Of a stretch of 64,000 nt of DNA, positions 18,361 to 25,865 are shown in pieces. The stretch comes from Parapedobacter pyrenivorans_A (lineage in GTDB: Bacteria > Bacteroidota > Bacteroidia > Sphingobacteriales > Sphingobacteriaceae). Position 1 is the first letter of the stretch. Each line of letters begins with the position of its first letter. Position numbers and translations under genes: made by a program. The stretch is taken from contig NZ_JBHEUZ010000002.1 in assembly GCF_041925275.1 (NCBI RefSeq), forward strand, positions 62,001 to 126,000, read 5' to 3'. The notes beneath the pieces were generated by a model. That model worked only from the letters and a program-made list of their open reading frames with translations, was not told the DNA's origin and ran no database searches.

Positions 18361-18368
18361 TAAGTTTG
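18361..18368 (+). promoter_or_regulatory. -7 promoter element for the sulfatase gene
   Basis: TAAGTTTG fits TAnnTTTG exactly, about 25 bases before the sulfatase ATG and just after the terminator at 18309. The sulfatase is therefore probably transcribed separately. Confidence 0.5.
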
Positions 18369-18393
18369 CAATAAACCATTTGATAGTCCGGTG

Positions 18394-19923
18394 ATGAAGC
18401 ACTATTCGTTGTTGATTGTATTGCTTGCCATGACAGCTTGCCGCCCTCCGAAAGGAGAAGAAACCAATCCATTACCCAATATCGTCATTATCTATATGGA
18501 CGATCTGGGCTATGGCGACGTCGGTGCGTACGGCGCTACGGCGCTGAAAACACCCAATATGGATAGGCTGGCCGCCTCGGGGTTGCGTTTCACAAACGGC
18601 TATGCCTCGTCGGCCACCTGCACACCCAGCCGTTTTGCCTTGCTCACAGGGATGTATCCCTGGCGTAATAAGTCGGCGAAAATTCTCCCCGGAACGGCTC
18701 CACTAGTGATCGATACGGAGCAGCAGACCATACCCAAGATGCTTAAGCAGGCGGGCTACCATACGGGTGCAGTTGGCAAATGGCACTTGGGGCTGGGAAC
18801 GGGCGTGATAGACTGGAACCAGCACATCGCCCCTGGGCCCAATGAGGTAGGCTTCGATTATGCCTTCATCATGGCGGCTACGCAAGACCGCGTGCCCACG
18901 GTATTCATCGAGAATGGCCTCGTGGTGGGTGCGGACCCCGTCGACCCCATTGAAGTGGACTATGCCCACAACTTTGCGGGAGAACCCACCGGACTGGACA
19001 ACCCCGAGCTACTGCGGATGCGGTGGCACCATGGCCACAACAACAGCATTGTAAACGGCATCCCGCGCATCGGGTTTATGAAGGGTGGTGAGAAAGCCAA
19101 ATGGATAGACGAAAACATGGCCGACACCTTCCTTACGCAGGCCCAGCGGTACATCCGTGAGCATAGGGACGAGCCTTTCTTCCTTTACTATGCGATGCAC
19201 CAACCGCACGTGCCGCGAACACCGCATCCGCGCTTCGTGGGTGCTTCTGGTTTGGGGCCGCGAGGCGATGTGATCGTGGAAGCAGACTGGTGCATTGGGG
19301 AGTTGATGAATACCTTGCAAGAACAGGAACTGCTGGAAAATACGCTGGTGATTTTCACGAGCGACAACGGCCCGGTAGTAAACGACGGCTACTACGATGA
19401 GGCGGTGGAACTACTGGGTGGTCACAAGCCAGGGGGACCGCTGCGGGGTGGCAAGTACAGCCTCTTCGAGGCGGGGCCGAGGGTACCCTTTATCGTACAG
19501 TGGAAAGGACACGTGGAGCCGGGTGTGTCAGACGCGCTGGTGTGCCAGCTAGACCTATTGGCTTCGCTGGCTAACTTAACCAAGCAAGAAATAGATAGCA
19601 GCGATAGCCAAGAGCTGCTCGCTACCCTGCTGGGCGACGATACTGCTGGGCGTGACGAATTGATCATCGAGGCCAGCTCGCGTACGGCTTTGCGCACGGG
19701 CGATTGGGTAATGATACCACCTTACAGCGGCCCGAAACGCAATGAGCAGGTGAACATCGAACTGGGCAACGACACCACCTACCAGCTGTACAACCTGAAA
19801 GATGATATTGGCCAGCAGCAGAACCTTGCCTCGACCGAGCCGGAGAAATTACAAGAAATGATAAACCGGTACCACGAACTGCAGGGCGAAATCGCCGAGC
19901 CTGAACCGTTGGAACTGAAGTAG
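18394..19923 (+). CDS. Cys-type arylsulfatase, lipoprotein
   Basis: The ~509-residue S1-family sulfatase has a lipoprotein signal (LLAMTAC). The signature CTPSRFALLTG holds the cysteine (~76) that is converted to formylglycine. IIYMDDLGYGDVGAYG gives metal-binding aspartates, KWHLG the conserved Lys/His pair and FTSDNGP the distal metal site. It should remove sulfate esters from glycans at the cell surface or in the periplasm and needs a maturase encoded elsewhere. The substrate position cannot be told from sequence. An ATG one codon upstream (18391) is equally possible. It lies after the SusC/SusD operon but has its own promoter. Confidence 0.92.
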   Translation: MKHYSLLIVLLAMTACRPPKGEETNPLPNIVIIYMDDLGYGDVGAYGATALKTPNMDRLAASGLRFTNGYASSATCTPSRFALLTGMYPWRNKSAKILPGTAPLVIDTEQQTIPKMLKQAGYHTGAVGKWHLGLGTGVIDWNQHIAPGPNEVGFDYAFIMAATQDRVPTVFIENGLVVGADPVDPIEVDYAHNFAGEPTGLDNPELLRMRWHHGHNNSIVNGIPRIGFMKGGEKAKWIDENMADTFLTQAQRYIREHRDEPFFLYYAMHQPHVPRTPHPRFVGASGLGPRGDVIVEADWCIGELMNTLQEQELLENTLVIFTSDNGPVVNDGYYDEAVELLGGHKPGGPLRGGKYSLFEAGPRVPFIVQWKGHVEPGVSDALVCQLDLLASLANLTKQEIDSSDSQELLATLLGDDTAGRDELIIEASSRTALRTGDWVMIPPYSGPKRNEQVNIELGNDTTYQLYNLKDDIGQQQNLASTEPEKLQEMINRYHELQGEIAEPEPLELK

Positions 19924-19937
19924 CGTTACGGGAGGAG

Positions 19938-20441
19938 TTACTGTTCAAACAATACAAGCCCTTCACTGGAGGGTTGGTTGCTGAGCGTGAAGTTCACTTG
20001 GCGGTGGATGAGGCTTTCGACCTTGGGGGCCAGCTGTTCGAGGTAAGCGGCATTGAGCCGTGGTCCTACGATGGTGACCTCAATGGTGCCCGTATCACGC
20101 CCCTCGGCGTAGTCGCCCGTAAGAATTACCTGGTCCACTTCGCCCATACGCTGTAACACCGTCTCCACAATGCGGTCTAACCCCAAGTACTTATGCACGA
20201 TATCTTGCAAAGAACCAAACAACGGGTGCTGGGTGTTCGCCCGGTACGATACGCGGTTGCGCTGGGCCTCCTTTTGGAGGTATCCGGCATCTGACAGGTT
20301 ATTGAGTTCCCGCCGGATGGCGTTGGTAGATTCGTTGAACTCATCGGCCAGTCCACGCATGTGACCCCGATTGGCGGCATTGATGAAGAACTTCACCAGT
20401 AGTCGCAGGCGGGTTTTTGAAGTAATGAGCGAATCGAGCAT
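19938..20441 (-). CDS. Winged-helix regulator with degenerate nucleotidyltransferase-like domain
   Basis: Residues ~1-65 form a winged helix (TKTRLRLLVKFFIN-like start, ESTNAIRRELNNLSDAGYL recognition region, YRANTQHPLF wing). Residues ~95-165 resemble the minimal nucleotidyltransferase fold (VILTGDYAEGRDTGTIEVTIVG). The usual GS is GD and the DxD acidic pair is replaced by IEV, so catalysis is unlikely; the domain may sense a nucleotide-like ligand. Similar proteins occur in Bacteroidota and are often labelled ArsR-like. It is convergent with the sulfatase, 14 bases away, and transcribed separately. Confidence 0.7.
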   Translation of the reverse strand: MLDSLITSKTRLRLLVKFFINAANRGHMRGLADEFNESTNAIRRELNNLSDAGYLQKEAQRNRVSYRANTQHPLFGSLQDIVHKYLGLDRIVETVLQRMGEVDQVILTGDYAEGRDTGTIEVTIVGPRLNAAYLEQLAPKVESLIHRQVNFTLSNQPSSEGLVLFEQ

Positions 20442-20552
20442 GCTGTTTTTTACCGAGCAACAAAAGTACTCTTTTTTTTGTAAAGTTGCTTTGCAGGCTT
20501 TTCAGTAGCAACAAGGCAGGTTGTTATATTTGTCTGGATTGGATGGCGTTTT

Positions 20553-20726
20553 ACAATCTGGACAGAATCCATCTCAACCGATCAACAGATGGAGTTTATG
20601 CTTTTGCCCCGAATAACAGCATTGGTAGAATCGGCCTGGACCAGTCCAGAACAGAAAAACTACCAAAACTTTCAGCAACGGCTAAAACGACGGCCTGAAA
20701 GTGAACTTTTTGCGGGAAGACCGTGA
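20553..20726 (+). pseudogene. Relic of a GH20 beta-hexosaminidase C-terminus
   Basis: The frame at 20553 reads TIWTESISTDQQMEFMLLPR, then ITALVESAWTSPEQKNYQNF and QQRLKRR, before a stop at 20724. This matches the end of GH20 enzymes, where LWTEYI..xxQ.EYM.LPR..ALAE..WT...KD...F..RL is conserved. No start codon or catalytic core precedes it. It is the tail of a deleted hexosaminidase gene. Confidence 0.65.
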
Positions 20727-20924
20727 TGGTGGAATGTCGAAGAAAAAGATCGCTTCTTTCCTTGCCAACCGGTTCTTGTTGAACGACAGCAACCCCGATG
20801 CAATGGGGTGCACCATACCGGCCAGGTGTACATTGAACGTCCCCGTTCGTTCTCATTTTTCAAGATGATTTGGCGGAGTATCCGGGAAGGTGCCAAGGAA
20901 TGTATCGGATTGGGCAGTGGGTAG
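20686..20924 (+). pseudogene. Frameshifted tail of a probable AsmA-like protein
   Basis: One frame from 20686 reads NDGLKVNFLREDRDGG, then SKKKIASFLANRFLLNDSNP up to about 20810. A shift of one base then continues the sense as TGQVYIERPRSFSFFKMIWR and SIREGAKECIGLGSG to the stop at 20922. This composite resembles the C-termini of large AsmA/DUF748-type envelope proteins of Bacteroidota (recalled, not searched). The frameshift and missing N-terminus mark it as decayed. It directly follows the GH20 relic. Confidence 0.45.
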
Positions 20925-20958
20925 ACACCTTAGCAACGAAAAGATAAGATCAAAAGTG

Positions 20959-20966
20959 TAAATTTG
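20959..20966 (+). promoter_or_regulatory. -7-like element just before the thioredoxin-like gene
   Basis: TAAATTTG matches TAnnTTTG but ends only five bases before the ATG at 20972, so transcription would begin at or near the start codon. Either the mRNA is leaderless or the match is chance. Confidence 0.3.
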
Positions 20967-20971
20967 CAAAC

Positions 20972-21487
20972 ATGATTCGTACTTATGTTTTACTGTTTGC
21001 CGTGTTGGCGGTCCAAGCAGCCGTTGCACAGCAAGCTCCGGCAGTTTCGAAAACCGCATTTACGGCTGAAGCCCTACAACAACCGCTATTTGCACTGGAC
21101 GGCAAACAAACTACTGCCGGCGACGTGTTGGAAGCCTACAAAGGCAAGACCGTGCTGCTCTATATCTGGGCAATGTGGTGCCCCGACTGTCTCAAAGGGT
21201 TTCCAGAATTGAAGGCCTTTCAGGCAGCTAATCCTGATGTGCCCGTGGTTTACTTCTCGTTGGATCGGGAAGAGCAGCGGTGGAAAGACGGCATCGAAAA
21301 ATTCGGCCTGAAAGGTGCGCACTACTGGTTTAAAACCGAGTGGAAGAATGATTTTACGAATGCGATAGATCTCAATTGGATACCGCGATACCTCATCATC
21401 AATCCAGCGGGTGGTATAGCTCACTATTATGCAGTGAAGGCCGACGACCCGGCACTGCAGCAAGCAGTAGATAAGCTGGCGCAGTAA
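20972..21487 (+). CDS. TlpA-like thioredoxin-fold protein, periplasmic
   Basis: The 171-residue protein has a signal peptide (IRTYVLLFAVLAVQAAVAQQ) and a TlpA/redoxin-type thioredoxin fold. The redox pair is in WAMWCPDC (Cys70 and Cys73), and the cis-proline is in WIPRYLI near residue 144. It probably reduces or shuttles disulfides in the periplasm. It stands alone between decayed genes and trhO. Confidence 0.88.
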   Translation: MIRTYVLLFAVLAVQAAVAQQAPAVSKTAFTAEALQQPLFALDGKQTTAGDVLEAYKGKTVLLYIWAMWCPDCLKGFPELKAFQAANPDVPVVYFSLDREEQRWKDGIEKFGLKGAHYWFKTEWKNDFTNAIDLNWIPRYLIINPAGGIAHYYAVKADDPALQQAVDKLAQ

Positions 21488-21522
21488 TTTATTTTAGTTT
21501 CTCAACGGCAGCGAAGAGATCC

Positions 21523-21552
21523 GATAAATTCGCATTTTTCTGCGAATTTATC
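21523..21552. promoter_or_regulatory. Perfect 12-bp inverted repeat abutting the trhO promoter
   Basis: GATAAATTCGCA at 21523-21534 and TGCGAATTTATC at 21541-21552 are exact inverted copies with a 6-base spacer. The TAAGTTTG element begins at the very next base. The repeat is AT-rich and has no T tract after it, so an operator over the -33 to -7 spacer seems likelier than a simple terminator for the upstream gene. Confidence 0.55.
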
Positions 21553-21560
21553 TAAGTTTG
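21553..21560 (+). promoter_or_regulatory. -7 promoter element for trhO
   Basis: TAAGTTTG is an exact TAnnTTTG match 43 bases before the trhO ATG. Confidence 0.55.
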
Positions 21561-21603
21561 CAACCGTAAAACATTAAACGCCGTTTGCAGCGGTATCAAT
21601 GAT

Positions 21604-22590
21604 ATGAGAAAATACCAGACGTTGCTGTACTATTGTTACAGCCACATTGACCATGCGGAACAATTTGCCGCGGATCACCTCCAGTTTTGCAAATCACTGG
21701 GCCTCGTAGGCCGCATCATCGTAGCCGACGAAGGGCTCAACGGCACCGTGTCGGGTACACCCGAAGCGTGCCAAGCGTACATGGATGCCGTGCATGCCGA
21801 CCCCCGCTTTGCGAAGACGGATTTCAAGATCGATGAAGTAAACGAGCTTTCCTTCATCAAGATGCACTGCCGCTATAAGCCCGAGATTGTACACTCCGGC
21901 CTGCGCGACCCCAAAATCATTGACCCGACGAAGGAAACGGGCAAGCACCTCGAGCCGCGCGAGTTTATGGAAATGAAAGACCGAGACGACGTCGTAGTGC
22001 TGGATGTACGTTCCAACTATGAACATAATGTCGGCCGTTTTAAAAATGCGCTCACGCTGGATATCGAGAACTTCCGGGAGTTTCCGGAGAAGATTAACGA
22101 ACTATCGGCCTATAAAGACAAGAAAATACTCACGTACTGTACGGGCGGTATCAAATGCGAAAAGGCATCGGCCCTGCTGCTGAAAAACGGATTTAAAGAC
22201 GTATACCAATTGCATGGAGGTATCATCAAATATGGCAAGGAAGCAGGAGGAAAAGATTTTGAAGGAAAATGCTACGTATTCGATAACCGGGTGACTGTAG
22301 ATGTGAACCATGTGAATCCTACCGAAGTATCAGCCTGCCGCACGTGTGGCACCAATAGTAGTCGGATGATCAACTGTGCCAACCCCGAGTGCAACGAGCA
22401 TTTCGCCCAATGCGAAGCATGTGGTTGGAAGATGGAAGGCTGCTGCTCGGATACTTGCATGGCCCATCCACGCAAGCGTCCGTACGATGGCACGGGCTAC
22501 TACGTGAAGGTACCGCAACCGGTGAACCTTGAAAAGATAAGCCGCCGTGAGGTGAAACGACTCACTGCCAACCCCACCTTACATAATTGA
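21604..22590 (+). CDS. trhO: tRNA uridine-34 hydroxylase, rhodanese family
   Basis: The 328-residue protein matches the TrhO/YceA family. An N-terminal acylphosphatase-like domain (GRIIVADEGLNGTVSGT) is followed by a rhodanese domain (VVLDVRSNYEHNVGRF) with catalytic Cys179 in YCTGGIKCEKAS. A cysteine-rich tail (CRTCG, CANPECNEHFAQCEACG, CCSDTC) follows. TrhO makes 5-hydroxyuridine at the tRNA wobble position using oxygen. The last 29 bases overlap the convergent trmB gene, so two tRNA-modification genes meet tail to tail. Confidence 0.93.
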   Translation: MRKYQTLLYYCYSHIDHAEQFAADHLQFCKSLGLVGRIIVADEGLNGTVSGTPEACQAYMDAVHADPRFAKTDFKIDEVNELSFIKMHCRYKPEIVHSGLRDPKIIDPTKETGKHLEPREFMEMKDRDDVVVLDVRSNYEHNVGRFKNALTLDIENFREFPEKINELSAYKDKKILTYCTGGIKCEKASALLLKNGFKDVYQLHGGIIKYGKEAGGKDFEGKCYVFDNRVTVDVNHVNPTEVSACRTCGTNSSRMINCANPECNEHFAQCEACGWKMEGCCSDTCMAHPRKRPYDGTGYYVKVPQPVNLEKISRREVKRLTANPTLHN

Positions 22591-23212
22591 TATTTTTGGA
22601 TACTTCGAGGTATTTTCGCTCATAGTAGGTTTTGATACTGAGCACGTCATCCACCAGATCAGAATGATATAGGTCCGCCGTACGGGCGTGGATAGGCAGT
22701 TCCTGCCCAGCCAATTGCTCCAGCGTATAGGCATATAGCCCGTCGTTGTCCGTTTTAAGGTGCATATGCCCCGTGGGCGCCATAATTTTTCGGTACATCG
22801 CTAGAAACGCCGGGTGGGTAAGCCGTTTCTTCTCGCGGCTTTTCTGCGGTTGGGGATCAGGGAAAGTGATCCAGATTTCGGCCGCTTCACCAGTGCCGAA
22901 ATACTCGAGGATGTGTTCGATCTGGGTACGGAGGAAAGCAACATTCGCGATGCCTTCTTCCAATGCCGTTTTGGCGCCGCGCCAAATACGATTTCCTTTA
23001 TAGTCAATACCAATGAAGTTACGATCGGGAAACAGTTTGGCTAGGTTGACCGTGTATTCGCCCTTACCGCAGGCCAGCTCGAGCACGATAGGTCGATTGT
23101 TGCCGAAATAATCAATCGCCCATCTACCTTTCATCGGCTTGCCAGCATCCAGTTGCAATACGTTGGCGAACGTGTCGATTTCCCTAAATTTTCGCAGCTT
23201 GTCCTTTCCCAT
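22562..23212 (-). CDS. trmB: tRNA (guanine-N7)-methyltransferase
   Basis: The 216-residue product is TrmB. ELACGKGEYTVNLAKLFP is the SAM-binding motif, FIGIDYKGNRIWRGAKTA follows, and WITFPDPQPQKSREKKRLTHPAFL is the family-specific catalytic segment; TDNDGLYAYT is also typical. It methylates G46 in the tRNA variable loop. Its 3' end overlaps trhO by 29 bases on the opposite strand. Confidence 0.94.
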   Translation of the reverse strand: MGKDKLRKFREIDTFANVLQLDAGKPMKGRWAIDYFGNNRPIVLELACGKGEYTVNLAKLFPDRNFIGIDYKGNRIWRGAKTALEEGIANVAFLRTQIEHILEYFGTGEAAEIWITFPDPQPQKSREKKRLTHPAFLAMYRKIMAPTGHMHLKTDNDGLYAYTLEQLAGQELPIHARTADLYHSDLVDDVLSIKTYYERKYLEVSKNINYVRWGWQ

Positions 23213-23370
23213 AAAGCCAAATTAATAGCCCGCAAACTTAAGTAAGTTAAAGAAATAAGCCAATGTTTTTTTGCGCTTGCGTGCGAGTCGTTCTGGCCTC
23301 TACGGCGGCTGGCTATGTTACTTGGCACCCTATGTGTCAAGTGCGGCAGCCAAAGAGCGGAAAATAGTCT

Positions 23371-23378
23371 TACCTTTG
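23371..23378 (+). promoter_or_regulatory. -7 promoter element for GDP-fucose synthase
   Basis: TACCTTTG fits TAnnTTTG exactly, 20 bases before the ATG at 23398. No clear -33 element was found. Confidence 0.5.
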
Positions 23379-23397
23379 TATCACACCCATTCGGAAC

Positions 23398-24333
23398 ATG
23401 GAAAAAAATGCTAAGATATATATTGCCGGGCATCGCGGCATGGTGGGGTCAGCTATTCATCGGAAGTTACGCGCGTTAGGGTTCGATAACTTACTGCTTC
23501 GAACTTCAGACAAATTAGACCTTCGGAACCAACAGGCGGTGGCTGATTTTTTTGCTGCGGAGCAGCCCGAGTACGTTTTCCTTGCGGCAGCAAAAGTGGG
23601 AGGTATATTGGCGAACAACGCGCTGCGCGCCGATTTCCTCTATGACAACTTGGCGATACAGAACAATGTGGTCCACCAAGCGTATGTGCACGGCGTGAAA
23701 AAGCTACTTTTCCTAGGGTCGAGCTGCATCTATCCGAAACTGGCGCCCCAGCCCATCAAGGAAGAGTACCTGCTCACCGGTTTACTGGAGCCGACAAATG
23801 AACCTTACGCCATTGCCAAGATAGCTGGCATCAAACTATGTGAGGCGTATCACGACCAGTACGGCTGTAATTTCATATCGGTGATGCCGACGAACCTGTA
23901 TGGCTACCACGATAATTACCATCCAGAGCACTCGCATGTACTACCTGCACTGCTGCTGCGGCTCCACGAGGCCAAGGCGGCCAACCAGCCTACGGTGACC
24001 GTGTGGGGTAGCGGGAAGCCGATGCGCGAATTTCTGTTTGCAGATGATCTGGCCGACGCGTGCGTATTCTTGATGGGCAGTTATGACGACCCGCAATTGG
24101 TCAATGTCGGCACTGGAGAAGACCTTTCGATAAAGGAGCTGGCTTATCTGATTAAGTCGATTGTGGGTTATGAAGGTGAACTGGTGTTTGACCCATCGAA
24201 ACCCGATGGCACCCCGCGGAAACTGATGGATGTGAGTAAGCTTCAGGCACTAGGATGGCACCACACCACATCGCTCGAAATGGGTGTCCGATTGGTTTAT
24301 GAAGATTTTTTAGCAAGTTGCTCGGGTCAGTAG
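23398..24333 (+). CDS. fcl: GDP-L-fucose synthase
   Basis: The 311-residue short-chain dehydrogenase/epimerase has the NADP-binding GHRGMVGSAI near residue 11, FLGSSCIYP with the catalytic serine and YAIAKIAG with the Tyr-x3-Lys pair. It also has the NLYGYHDNYHPEHSHVLPALL segment typical of Fcl/WcaG. It converts GDP-4-keto-6-deoxymannose to GDP-L-fucose for surface polysaccharides. No gmd (the preceding step) is in the window. The end overlaps the convergent gene at 24327 by seven bases. Confidence 0.93.
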   Translation: MEKNAKIYIAGHRGMVGSAIHRKLRALGFDNLLLRTSDKLDLRNQQAVADFFAAEQPEYVFLAAAKVGGILANNALRADFLYDNLAIQNNVVHQAYVHGVKKLLFLGSSCIYPKLAPQPIKEEYLLTGLLEPTNEPYAIAKIAGIKLCEAYHDQYGCNFISVMPTNLYGYHDNYHPEHSHVLPALLLRLHEAKAANQPTVTVWGSGKPMREFLFADDLADACVFLMGSYDDPQLVNVGTGEDLSIKELAYLIKSIVGYEGELVFDPSKPDGTPRKLMDVSKLQALGWHHTTSLEMGVRLVYEDFLASCSGQ

Positions 24334-24800
24334 GTTTCGCTGTCAGGAGGGATACCATAGTCTTTGTGGCGTGAGGACCGCCTACGACGCTTGGCTGGTG
24401 GGCGGATGAACTCAGCCACTTTACTGATGAGGCCGGCTACGGTATCTTTATTAAGCGCACTAGCGGCCTGTTGGGACAGGAGCGTGACCAATGCACGCTT
24501 GATAAAACCCGCCTTGCGCAAGAAAAACCGGTTGAGGACGACCGGTAGCCCGATGCGCAATACCCTGCTTAACCAATCTTCTTCGTTGCTGCCTTTTTCA
24601 AACAATCCTTTCGTGAAATTCACACCCGGTACCCATGTGGCGAGCGACTTGACGAAGCGCATCGGCGCAGCTACCTTCTCGCTTAGTAGCTGATACTGAT
24701 CACCGAGATAGTTTTCCTGTGCCTTGGCGAGTGCATCAAGCCGGGCTATCTCAAGGCGCAGGTCACTCAGGTTTTTAATCTTGCTTTCCTTCCTCATCAT
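24327..24800 (-). CDS. Conserved hypothetical, third gene of the YtxH/holin-like trio
   Basis: The 157-residue protein has a coiled N-terminus (LRLEIARLDALAKAQENYL), a central region of moderate hydrophobicity and a very basic tail (PPAKRRRRSSRHK). No domain is recognised. It overlaps the end of the upstream holin-like gene by 26 bases, so the two are translated from one message. A link with envelope or stress physiology is inferred only from its partners. Confidence 0.7.
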   Translation of the reverse strand: MMRKESKIKNLSDLRLEIARLDALAKAQENYLGDQYQLLSEKVAAPMRFVKSLATWVPGVNFTKGLFEKGSNEEDWLSRVLRIGLPVVLNRFFLRKAGFIKRALVTLLSQQAASALNKDTVAGLISKVAEFIRPPAKRRRRSSRHKDYGIPPDSETY

Positions 24801-25161
24801 CTTCGTCTATTTCGTCGTTCCACTTTTGCAAAAACCGCTTGATGGAAAGGTTCATGAAAAAACGCTCCAGCGGATTCTCAAATGCTGAAACAGCGATAAT
24901 TAGCAGTACGAATATTCCACCGGTAGCCAGGAATCCCAATGCGGAGCTTCCCAATAGTTCGCTTAAGTAAAATCCCAGTGCCAAGCTCAAATAGAAGATA
25001 ACAAATACGGCAAGTACCCCTTTCAGGCCGTCGGTGATTAGGCTTGCAATTAATCGGGACGATCGCTCGACAAGCTTTAACTTGAATAGCCTCAAACGGG
25101 TATCGATATACTCTTTGCTCTTTTGGTATACCCCGTTTATCGAAAATCTTTTTTCCTCCAT
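24775..25161 (-). CDS. Phage-holin-3_6-like (DUF1469-type) membrane protein
   Basis: The 128-residue protein has an amphipathic N-terminus (YIDTRLRLFKLKLVERSSRL) and two membrane helices (VLAVFVIFYLSLALGFYLSEL and LGFLATGGIFVLLIIAV). The tail is acidic (EIDEDDEEGKQD). This is the layout of the putative actinobacterial/Bacteroidota holin-like family PF07332. It is encoded between a YtxH-domain gene and a hypothetical one, an arrangement I recall as common in Bacteroidota. It is unlikely to be a true phage holin here. Confidence 0.75.
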   Translation of the reverse strand: MEEKRFSINGVYQKSKEYIDTRLRLFKLKLVERSSRLIASLITDGLKGVLAVFVIFYLSLALGFYLSELLGSSALGFLATGGIFVLLIIAVSAFENPLERFFMNLSIKRFLQKWNDEIDEDDEEGKQD

Positions 25162-25302
25162 TTGGTCTTGGCCAAGGGTTTATATTTAATCGATAATGGA
25201 TACGGGTTTAGCGGCGACCGACTATCGCGGCGCGGCCTGCCTTGGAAGGCATCTCCCGGTGCAGCGCCATGCTATGGCTTAGGGTAGAACCCCTTTCTAT
25301 AT

Positions 25303-25572
25303 TCAGGCGTGTTCTTCCAACGCTTCTTCTATCGCCCCTTCATGTTTGTTTACCTTGGTTTTGACAGCGGCAATGACTTTCTCTTTGAAATCGTTAAGGT
25401 GGTCTAACTGCTCGGCGGTGCGTTCCTTTAGCGCGTCGCCGAGATCTTTGAGGGAATCGTTCAATTTCTCGCGCGTTTCGGAACCTTTATCTGGTGCAAA
25501 CAAAATACCCAATGCAGCCCCTGCGGCTAAACCCGTCAACAATGCTGCTACCACTTTTGCGTTATCATTCAT
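25303..25572 (-). CDS. YtxH-domain small membrane protein
   Basis: This ~89-residue protein has one N-terminal glycine/alanine-rich helix (VAALLTGLAAGAALGILFAPDKG), the YtxH signature, then a long charged helix (EKLNDSLKDLGDALKERTAEQ). YtxH proteins are linked to general stress in Firmicutes; their role in Bacteroidota is unclear. It is the first gene of the trio, 141 bases before the holin-like gene. ATG at 25578 is an alternative start. Confidence 0.8.
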   Translation of the reverse strand: MNDNAKVVAALLTGLAAGAALGILFAPDKGSETREKLNDSLKDLGDALKERTAEQLDHLNDFKEKVIAAVKTKVNKHEGAIEEALEEHA

Positions 25573-25824
25573 AATCAATTTATATTTATTTGTTGAACAA
25601 TCTTAGGATGAACTACGAAATCCAGTCCTGTTAAATATACAAACAAATCCGCAAATCGTTTGCCAAAAACCAAAAAAGCGAGGAAAAAGTGTAGGCTGTA
25701 CTCTACTCGGTCTACCTAAGATGGGGTATTTTGAATGGAATTGCGCCTTCGTTTATGAATGTGGCATAAATATTGCACCGCTCCTACGCGACGTTGCATG
25801 ATAACTTTTTCCAATTATTTCGCT

Positions 25825-25832
25825 TATCTTTG
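25825..25832 (+). promoter_or_regulatory. -7 promoter element for the WecA-like gene
   Basis: TATCTTTG is an exact TAnnTTTG match 33 bases before the ATG at 25866. Confidence 0.5.
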
Positions 25833-25865
25833 CCGCGTTGCGTTTGAACGAACACGCTAATCTAT

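Noticed and set aside
20486..20698. 70-codon plus-strand frame before the GH20 relic
   Set aside because: The sense is in another frame (TIWTES...), which matches GH20; this one shows no family pattern.
24775..25161. Prophage holin
   Set aside because: Despite the family name, no lysin, tail or integrase genes are near, and the gene is in a YtxH-type cluster.
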